Assembly (NCBI GenBank): GCA_028821815.1
Contig: JAPKEY010000106.1
Location: 1 to 5,274, forward strand
Length of the DNA stretch: 5,274 nucleotides
DNA from: Candidatus Poseidoniales archaeon
GTDB taxonomy: Archaea > Thermoplasmatota > Poseidoniia > Poseidoniales > Thalassarchaeaceae
Direction: 5' to 3'
The notes under the pieces are model-generated. The model was not told the DNA's origin, made no database searches, and worked only from the letters and a program-made list of their open reading frames with translations. The translations under genes and the position numbers were made by a program. Shown here one piece after another: positions 1 to 4,360 of the stretch (positions are counted from its first letter, which is position 1; each line of letters begins with the position of its first letter).

Positions 1-154
1 CAATCTCAGCCTTGAGGCCATAATTCTGTACAAGTTGGTCTTTGTCGAGTTTCTTAATCTCACCAATTTTGAGGCCTGAATCAGCAAGTGTCATCGCTGT
101 GGTCTCGTCAACGCCACGGCGCAATAGCGCTAGATAGGTGTCTTTCTTTGCCAT
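1..154 (-). CDS. N-terminal fragment of an unrecognised protein with a helix-hairpin-helix-like start
   Basis: The reading frame opens at an ATG (154 to 152) and stays open for 51 codons to the left edge, so the C-terminus is missing. A G-rich stretch (GGGGG at 162-166) lies 7 bases before the ATG and could act as a ribosome binding site. The peptide begins MAKKDTYLALLRRGVDETTA and continues with short amphipathic helices around residues 5-13, 17-25 and 31-42. The pattern 'GVDETTAMTLADSGLKIGEIKKLDKDQLV' reads as two short helices separated by glycine turns, similar in style to the HhH/SAM-like domains at the N-terminus of RadA or the C-terminus of bacterial RNA polymerase alpha. That resemblance is only by eye; I do not recognise the family. 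It lies on the same strand as rsmA but about 150 bases further on, so it may have its own promoter. Confidence 0.7.
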   Translation of the reverse strand, partial: MAKKDTYLALLRRGVDETTAMTLADSGLKIGEIKKLDKDQLVQNYGLKAEI

Positions 155-301
155 TGCAATTCCCCCGCTGAGTAGTTTCAGTGCATCGCGACCTACTTGA
201 AGTCACGGAATTCAGGCCGCAGGCCCTGCATCAGCACACTGCCCACTCTGTCCAGCGGAAAGGGGGCTTCCCTATCAACTCGTTGTCGTATACGTCCCTT
301 T
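155..301. other. Intergenic gap after rsmA, no convincing gene
   Basis: This gap separates rsmA from the left-edge gene. I see no tRNA, no T-rich archaeal terminator and no clear TATA box. On the minus strand there is a 24-codon frame from a GTG (305-303) that overlaps the rsmA stop and ends at 231. In another frame an ATG (231) opens 12 codons ending at 193. Neither has a good Shine-Dalgarno sequence, and both are too short to call. A small GGCC-GCA-GGCC inverted repeat lies around 214-224. The 5' leader and promoter of the left-edge gene should lie here. Confidence 0.5.
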
Positions 302-1171
302 TCACGCTTCGAACATGGAAATGAGGGTGCAAATATCTAACCACTCTTCTGGTTCAAGCATATCAGGACGTTCATCCATCAATGGATGTTCCTGTAAAGA
401 GCGAATTGCTTCCTGCCAACGGTTTCGATGCCAACCTGGAATGCGAGATAGGCGACGAGGTGATTTTTTCAATAAATTGCGTACTTTTCGGCGACGGTCG
501 CTGAAACATTGAGATGTGATTTGTCTAAACAACCGCCGATCAATTTCACTTTCCAATGTTGCCAACCGATCGATAGGTTCGAGCCGAACCAAACAAGATG
601 TAACTCGCGGTTGAGGTGAAAAACAAGAAGGGGGGACGCGACGACCAATCTCAATGTCATAATCAAGCCATAATGAGAGACCAAGGGGGCCGCGGTCAAG
701 TGGTCCAAGCGCCATCGCCATTCTTTCGGCAAATTCTTCCTGTACCAAGAGTACTGCTGGAATTGTCCGAATTTCGCGTTGCATACGTTCCAACAGTGGA
801 CTCGAAATTTGGTATGGAATATTGGCCACAACTACATCGATATCTGTCGGCCATTCAACTGTCAATGCGTCACCTTCGATAAGATTTAATTGTTCAGATG
901 CGATTTCTTCATCGAAATGACTCTGCATATGTTTCAAGGAACCAATGTCAATTTCTACGGCGCTTACGCGTGCGCCCGCACGTAGTAGGTGGTGTGTGAG
1001 CGAACCTGGTCCACATCCAATCTCAAGTACGTGCTTTTGAGAAAGGTCTCCAGCCAACTCAATTCCTGCGTTTAATACGGAAGTATCAACCAAGTAATGT
1101 TGCCCTAATGCACGGACAACTGGATGGTGATCTCGGTGTAAATCAACAAGAAACCGCGCATCGCGCTCCAC
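302..1171 (-). CDS. rsmA: 16S rRNA (adenine-N6,N6)-dimethyltransferase, RsmA/KsgA/Dim1 family
   Basis: This cytoplasmic SAM-dependent enzyme dimethylates two adjacent adenines in the 3'-terminal hairpin of 16S rRNA during small-subunit assembly. The 289-residue length suits the family. Visible motifs: the N-terminal GQHYLVD (about 23-29); SAM motif I VLEIGCGPGSLT (48-59); the acidic SAM-ribose contact in AVEID (71-75); GDAL (100-103); the catalytic motif IV NIPYQISSP (117-125), where the usual form is N-L/I-P-Y; FSPQPRVTS (184-192); and the C-terminal CFSDRRRKVRNLL (222-234) typical of KsgA/Dim1. The start is a GTG (1171-1169) with GAGG about 10 bases upstream, placed over the end of the DUF655 gene and 9 bases after its stop, so the two are surely cotranscribed. 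About 22 residues precede the family core. Archaeal rsmA is often followed by a HemK/PrmC-like methyltransferase; that gene is absent here. Confidence 0.96.
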   Translation of the reverse strand: MERDARFLVDLHRDHHPVVRALGQHYLVDTSVLNAGIELAGDLSQKHVLEIGCGPGSLTHHLLRAGARVSAVEIDIGSLKHMQSHFDEEIASEQLNLIEGDALTVEWPTDIDVVVANIPYQISSPLLERMQREIRTIPAVLLVQEEFAERMAMALGPLDRGPLGLSLWLDYDIEIGRRVPPSCFSPQPRVTSCLVRLEPIDRLATLESEIDRRLFRQITSQCFSDRRRKVRNLLKKSPRRLSRIPGWHRNRWQEAIRSLQEHPLMDERPDMLEPEEWLDICTLISMFEA

Positions 1172-1180
1172 TGAAATCCC

Positions 1181-1729
1181 TCACGCTCGAATGAGTAAAT
1201 TGAGAAGATTTGGCGTCTCGTGGGGGTCTACAATTTCCTGACACAATCGATCTGCAAGTAAATCAGCGGCATCGATTTGGCATGCTTCATCCAATGAAGC
1301 AATGGTTTCCCAACCAGTACGACCACGAATTTCCGCCATAGAAAGGGCTTTTGAATTTCCAATTCCAGGCAATAGTTGGAAAGCGTGCATCTTGAGAGTT
1401 AGATTTCCAGCTCGATTGTAGAATGACAAACAGACTTCCGGGTTGTCAGTAAGAATAGATTTGACAACTCCGTGGAGAGCTGACTGAGCCATACCGGACA
1501 GGTCTCGGTGACGGGTGGTGCCGAGTACATTGGCACCCTCGAGTTCAATTGCAGTGCCCGGGGAATGTGTCGAATTACCAGCCGTTGATCGAATGCGAAT
1601 CAAAAACAATCCCTTCTCAGAAATGCCCTGAATCATACCACTGAGTTGATGGTCGAGAACACGAGCATGGGTTTCTCCGTCTAGTGGTCCTGGGTCGCCA
1701 GCCGGTGGTGAAGGGGTACGTGGCTGCAT
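1181..1729 (-). CDS. Archaeal DUF655 protein (predicted nucleic-acid-binding, OB-like plus helix-hairpin-helix)
   Basis: The 182-residue product matches the archaeal DUF655 family as I know it. A beta-rich N-terminal half (about 20-75, including LDHQLSGMIQGISEKGLFLI) resembles an OB-like fold. A helical segment follows (76-108, ending in FYNRAGNLTLKMH), then a helix-hairpin-helix LLPGIGNSKA (119-128) and a closing helical region rich in Leu and Asp. The family's function is not established; the HhH argues for binding RNA or DNA, and its constant place between rpoF and rsmA suggests a role in ribosome assembly or transcription. The first 18 residues are proline-rich and poorly conserved in look. 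The ATG at 1729 is supported by GAAGGA at 1739-1744, 9 bases upstream. The gene ends 9 bases before rsmA. Confidence 0.9.
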   Translation of the reverse strand: MQPRTPSPPAGDPGPLDGETHARVLDHQLSGMIQGISEKGLFLIRIRSTAGNSTHSPGTAIELEGANVLGTTRHRDLSGMAQSALHGVVKSILTDNPEVCLSFYNRAGNLTLKMHAFQLLPGIGNSKALSMAEIRGRTGWETIASLDEACQIDAADLLADRLCQEIVDPHETPNLLNLLIRA

Positions 1730-1738
1730 CTGAATCAG

Positions 1739-1744
1739 TCCTTC
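1739..1744 (-). promoter_or_regulatory. Ribosome binding site for the DUF655 gene
   Basis: The minus strand reads GAAGGA here, 9 bases before the ATG at 1729. It supports that ATG over any start further upstream, where an in-frame stop lies about 30 bases back. Confidence 0.55.
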
Positions 1745-1783
1745 GAAGTGGGTATTGCCTCAATAATAGAACGGTCAAAACGG

Positions 1784-1796
1784 ACCAATATATGTT
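1784..1796 (-). promoter_or_regulatory. Possible TATA box ahead of the DUF655-rsmA pair
   Basis: In the roughly 70-base gap after rpoF the minus strand reads AACATATATTGGT. Its A/T core lies about 60 bases before the DUF655 start. An archaeal TATA box sits about 26 bases before transcription start, which would leave a leader of about 35 bases holding the GAAGGA ribosome binding site. No strong purine-rich BRE is visible. This would be an internal promoter inside the larger cluster; the call rests on position and A/T content only. Confidence 0.3.
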
Positions 1797-1799
1797 GTA

Positions 1800-2153
1800 T
1801 CATAGGATTTGCTTGCGCACCACGTCAACAATGGACTCGATTTCGTCACCATCCATCGGTACACGCTTGCTCGCTAGAATAGAACGAACTTCTTCAACTG
1901 ACATTGGCATCATCTCTGCAATTTTTGCGCAAATATCTGTATGTTGGTTCAACTTTTCAATTCCCATCAAATCGTTGTACAATGTTTTGTACACCTTAGA
2001 ATCCGTTTTGATACCACAGCGTTGATCACTCGCTGCCCATTCAGCATGCTGTAGAGCTAACTTCTGCTCGTAAGAGAGGAAGCCACGGCGATTTTGAGCA
2101 TCGAGCAATGCGTCGCGGACGCTTGCATAATCTGTATATTCACGTTCAGTCAT
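1800..2153 (-). CDS. rpoF: DNA-directed RNA polymerase subunit Rpo4 (RpoF, Rpb4-like)
   Basis: Rpo4 pairs with Rpo7 to form the stalk of archaeal RNA polymerase, which helps open-complex formation and binds nascent RNA. From the chosen start the protein has 117 residues, normal for the family. The helical signature LSYEQKLALQHAEWAA (26-41) and the C-terminal HRDC-like region are clear: ICAKIAEMMPMSVEEVRSIL (74-93), then a helix DEIESIVDVV (103-112). I chose the ATG at 2153 because GGAG (2165-2162) lies 8 bases upstream. A GTG three codons earlier (2162) is also in frame and would overlap the rpl21e stop as GTGA, but has no Shine-Dalgarno sequence at proper spacing. From the ATG the gene begins 5 bases after the rpl21e stop, so translation is likely coupled. 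The family and neighbours agree with the conserved archaeal order rpl21e-rpoF-DUF655-rsmA. Confidence 0.95.
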   Translation of the reverse strand: MTEREYTDYASVRDALLDAQNRRGFLSYEQKLALQHAEWAASDQRCGIKTDSKVYKTLYNDLMGIEKLNQHTDICAKIAEMMPMSVEEVRSILASKRVPMDGDEIESIVDVVRKQIL

Positions 2154-2158
2154 AATTC

Positions 2159-2449
2159 TCACTCCAGTGGGCGTAGGTGCTCAGGTCGAGCAATAACTGT
2201 CTTCTGCATATTACCATCCTTGACAGCAACAACGTATGCTTTGCCTTGCTGCTCTTGAATGAAGCCGGTGCGGCCTTGGAAGCGACGATGGGGCATTCCG
2301 CGCTGTTGTCCACCATCTAAAACGATGCCAACACGGTCGCCGGGCTCATACTTGTGCATGATCCGACGGATGTTCAATCGACCACTCTGAGCCTTTGAAC
2401 GCTTGAGGATACTTCGAGTGCCTTGACGGGTTCCCTTACTTCGGCGCAT
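2159..2449 (-). CDS. rpl21e: Large ribosomal subunit protein L21e (eL21)
   Basis: This is a 96-residue basic protein of the 50S subunit, found in archaea and eukaryotes but not bacteria. The N-terminus MRRSKGTRQGTRSILKR matches the family's 'SKGxRxGTR' opening. The central SH3-like barrel is marked by YEPGDRVGIVLDG (34-46), the hallmark GMPHRRFQGRTG (51-62), AYVVAVKDG and the C-terminal ARPEHLRPLE (87-96). Length is as expected and no residue of the signature is missing. The ATG at 2449 has GGAG (2461-2458) 8 bases upstream. The leader contains an 18-base palindrome immediately beyond that site. It is the first gene of the tight rpl21e-rpoF unit and follows pus10 after a gap of 85 bases, the usual archaeal arrangement. 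Confidence 0.97.
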   Translation of the reverse strand: MRRSKGTRQGTRSILKRSKAQSGRLNIRRIMHKYEPGDRVGIVLDGGQQRGMPHRRFQGRTGFIQEQQGKAYVVAVKDGNMQKTVIARPEHLRPLE

Positions 2450-2463
2450 ACGTCTATCTCCAT

Positions 2464-2481
2464 TTCCCCCTATAGGGGGAA
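2464..2481. repeat. 18-base perfect palindrome in the leader of rpl21e
   Basis: The bases TTCCCCCTATAGGGGGAA are their own reverse complement over all 18 positions; the next pair out (2463/2482) does not match. In RNA this gives a 7-pair stem (five of them G-C) closed by a UAUA loop. It ends 2 bases before the GGAG ribosome binding site of rpl21e. It could be an operator for a dimeric repressor at the transcription start, or a leader hairpin that controls translation. It has no T-run, so it does not look like an archaeal terminator. Confidence 0.7.
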
Positions 2482-2500
2482 TCGGGCGACCTGCCGTCCC

Positions 2501-2509
2501 TAATTAAGC
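2501..2509 (-). promoter_or_regulatory. Weak TATA-like element ahead of rpl21e
   Basis: The minus strand reads GCTTAATTA here, the only A/T-rich octamer between pus10 and rpl21e. Placing transcription start about 26 bases downstream puts it at about 2478, inside the palindrome. No clear BRE is present. Readthrough from pus10 is equally possible. Confidence 0.25.
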
Positions 2510-2534
2510 GCACCGCCTACAAATGGATGGGCAA

Positions 2535-3941
2535 TTAGTCCGCATGGATGTCTTTTACATCCAACCAAATGACCTCACAGTCAGTTTCTAGGAGCCCTGC
2601 AACAGACGGATTTGTGCGACCCTCATCGCTGTGAACCAATTCCTTGACGTAGGTTCCAGACTCACAACGAACATCGAATTCAACCTCATTCCCCTCGACA
2701 AGAATCCTCTCGATTGAGATGACCTTGCGTTTTCGAACCTTGTCGGCGCGCCGATGGGCAACGCGCTGCGGTGTTTTTTGCTCGAGAACCTGTCCCGCTA
2801 GAGACTCAATGCGAGTGATAATCTCCTCATCCGAGAATGTACTCTCGCATGTGAAACGAATAGTGTAGGATTTCTCCGCTTTGGTTTCTTTGATGCGAGA
2901 TACTTCGGCACGGTTTGATGCACGTAGACCCTGAATTTCGATTTGTTTCTTGGCAGCCTTATTGATAATCTTAGTCAATTTTTCAAAATCGACCGTGCGA
3001 CAGAGGGGGGATTTGAGTTCAGCGACAAACGGTCTTCCGGTCCCTAGGCATCGAACATCGATGTCCTCCCGCCCCATGCCATGGAATGCATCAGATGTTG
3101 CGCCAATAGATTCAACCATTGGCTCACAAACCAAGCTCTGAATACTGTGCGGGTACTGTTGTCCTGTTCCATTGCAAGATTCACAACCACCTTCGCGTCC
3201 TCGACAAGCTCGGCAAGGCCAGCGTGTTTGTGGTATCCCACCAGCGAGTTTTCGATATCTCCCATACAAGAATAATGATCGGACGTCTGCATTCACACCA
3301 AGTGTCAACGTATCTAACAAGAGCATGACTTCCGGGCGTTCCTTAACCCAACCAATTCCAGGTATTTTCTCGGAAACGGCGAATTGAACCGCATCAGAAA
3401 GGGTCGCTTTGAGGGGGCGGCTTCCAGTCGCAGCGATTGTAGAGCGCAAAACCTCCTCAGCTGCAACATGGTCCTTGGCGAAATGAATGCCCAATTGAGC
3501 CTTGGAGAATTCAACACCATCAATCGCTGCAATGATTCGATTTACAATCAAATCGAGTTCGAGAAACAAATCTTCACAAAATGGGCAACAATCAATGTCA
3601 TCGTTCACCTTCAAGTCAGCATCTCTCTCAAGCGCCTTGCTGCGAACTCTTTCGCCAACTAAATCGATAGGATCTCCTGCGATTCGAACACCCGCTACTC
3701 GCCCAAGACAATGGTTGCAAGTTCCAATGCGAATGGTATGCTCTATGCCCACGGGTGCGGGGCAACGTGGGATATCTCGACTGCGAAAATCAGAATTGTC
3801 AAACTCCTCGAATTCCTCATCGAGTTCCTCTTCCTCAATTTCAGTGGCAGGTACCATGTCTGCCCAAGGGTCATATGTCGATGTATAACCGGTATCAGCA
3901 TACTTCGTCCAATCATCTTCCTCATCGGAATCAGGGTACAT
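2535..3941 (-). CDS. pus10: tRNA pseudouridine synthase Pus10 (Psi54/Psi55)
   Basis: Archaeal Pus10 converts uridines 54 and 55 in the T-arm of tRNA to pseudouridine. Numbered from the chosen ATG (468 residues): an acidic tail (1-50); a zinc-type CNHC (75-78) and CPFC (119-122) in the N-terminal THUMP-related domain; a second cysteine pair CRAC...CESCNGTG (243-259); the catalytic core motif GREDIDVRCLGTGRPF (290-305), with the Asp of GRED as expected nucleophile; and the C-terminal CESGTYVKEL (426-435) followed by DEGRTNPSV. All family hallmarks are present. I chose the ATG at 3941 because GGTGG (3951-3947) lies 5 bases upstream. Other in-frame starts are an ATG at 3953 and a TTG at 3992, neither with a good ribosome binding site. 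The tail has runs such as EIEEEELDEEFEEFD and makes the protein longer than usual archaeal forms. Its place before rpl21e is common in archaea. Confidence 0.95.
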   Translation of the reverse strand: MYPDSDEEDDWTKYADTGYTSTYDPWADMVPATEIEEEELDEEFEEFDNSDFRSRDIPRCPAPVGIEHTIRIGTCNHCLGRVAGVRIAGDPIDLVGERVRSKALERDADLKVNDDIDCCPFCEDLFLELDLIVNRIIAAIDGVEFSKAQLGIHFAKDHVAAEEVLRSTIAATGSRPLKATLSDAVQFAVSEKIPGIGWVKERPEVMLLLDTLTLGVNADVRSLFLYGRYRKLAGGIPQTRWPCRACRGREGGCESCNGTGQQYPHSIQSLVCEPMVESIGATSDAFHGMGREDIDVRCLGTGRPFVAELKSPLCRTVDFEKLTKIINKAAKKQIEIQGLRASNRAEVSRIKETKAEKSYTIRFTCESTFSDEEIITRIESLAGQVLEQKTPQRVAHRRADKVRKRKVISIERILVEGNEVEFDVRCESGTYVKELVHSDEGRTNPSVAGLLETDCEVIWLDVKDIHAD

Positions 3942-3946
3942 TTCAT

Positions 3947-3951
3947 CCACC
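3947..3951 (-). promoter_or_regulatory. Ribosome binding site deciding the pus10 start
   Basis: The minus strand reads GGTGG 5 bases before the ATG at 3941, a partial match to AGGAGGTGAT. The alternative ATG at 3953 is preceded by the pyrimidine-rich CCTTCCTCGCTCC, which cannot pair with the 16S tail. Confidence 0.4.
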
Positions 3952-4030
3952 ATCGCGGAGCGAGGAAGGGGGTCTACCCACGTCTTCGCCAAACCAAACG
4001 ACCGGGGTGTCCGTTAAGACACTTCGCACA

Positions 4031-4360
4031 TCAAAGTGAATCTGGATCTGGTGAACCTGTTGCAATGGCATGGAGGCGATCTGTGCTCCAAATACCTGAA
4101 TTGCAACCTGAATCAAAGGTAAAGCGAATACCGTAACCACCGACATTTTCCGCCTTGGGTTTCTCGTTTCTTAAACGGCTGACTTCATCACGCAGTGCCT
4201 CACTTCTCGATTCCACTTCACGCCGAGGTTTACAATTTGCACAAGGGCACCAAAATCGTAATTCAGTATATCCCACTGTGTGCTCAGTTCCATCTTTCCA
4301 ACGTAAAACTAAATCGATTTCTCGGCGCTCAAGTTGACGTAATCGGGGAACCTCAGTCAT
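4031..4360 (-). CDS. DUF971 (GBBH-like N-terminal domain) metal-binding protein
   Basis: This 109-residue protein is a stand-alone DUF971 domain, the small fold also found at the N-terminus of gamma-butyrobetaine hydroxylase, where it binds zinc. Visible: IDLVLRWKDGTEH (15-27), TELRFWCPCANC (32-43) with Cys38, Cys40 and Cys43 of the CxCxxC metal site, a charged helical stretch (44-70), then GGYGIRFTFDSGCNSGIW (74-91) and a final DRLHAIA helix. The family usually has D-G-H where this has S-G-C, so the fourth ligand appears to be Cys86 rather than His. The ATG at 4360 has a strong GAGGTG (4372-4367) 6 bases upstream, and the gene overlaps the exporter's end by 8 bases, so coupling is likely. 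Upstream in-frame starts (to 4462) lie inside the exporter gene and lack this support. Function in archaea is unknown; iron-sulfur or cofactor roles have been suggested for relatives. Confidence 0.85.
   Translation of the reverse strand: MTEVPRLRQLERREIDLVLRWKDGTEHTVGYTELRFWCPCANCKPRREVESRSEALRDEVSRLRNEKPKAENVGGYGIRFTFDSGCNSGIWSTDRLHAIATGSPDPDSL

Noticed and set aside
214..224. GGCC-GCA-GGCC hairpin after rsmA as a terminator.
   Set aside because: The stem is four pairs, with no following T-run, and lies 80 bases past the stop codon.
178..233. Possible archaeal C/D box guide RNA on the minus strand (TGATGC, then CTGA 12 bases later, then a final CTGA).
   Set aside because: The C box deviates from RUGAUGA, the C' box is poor, the second guide spacing is too long and there is no terminal stem. 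CTGA is common by chance.
3942..3992. An earlier TTG start for pus10 adding 17 residues.
   Set aside because: No Shine-Dalgarno sequence precedes it, while an ATG with GGTGG nearby exists downstream. It cannot be excluded outright.
4007..4022. Inverted repeat GTGTC-CGTTAA-GACAC between the DUF971 and pus10 genes, as a possible terminator.
   Set aside because: Only five pairs and no T-run on either side; archaeal terminators are T-rich, so this is likely chance.
3502..4136. Plus-strand open frames of 128 and 141 codons across the pus10 5' end.
   Set aside because: They read the complement of the acidic low-complexity codons of pus10 (giving Ser-rich or Leu/Phe-rich runs) and show no family features.
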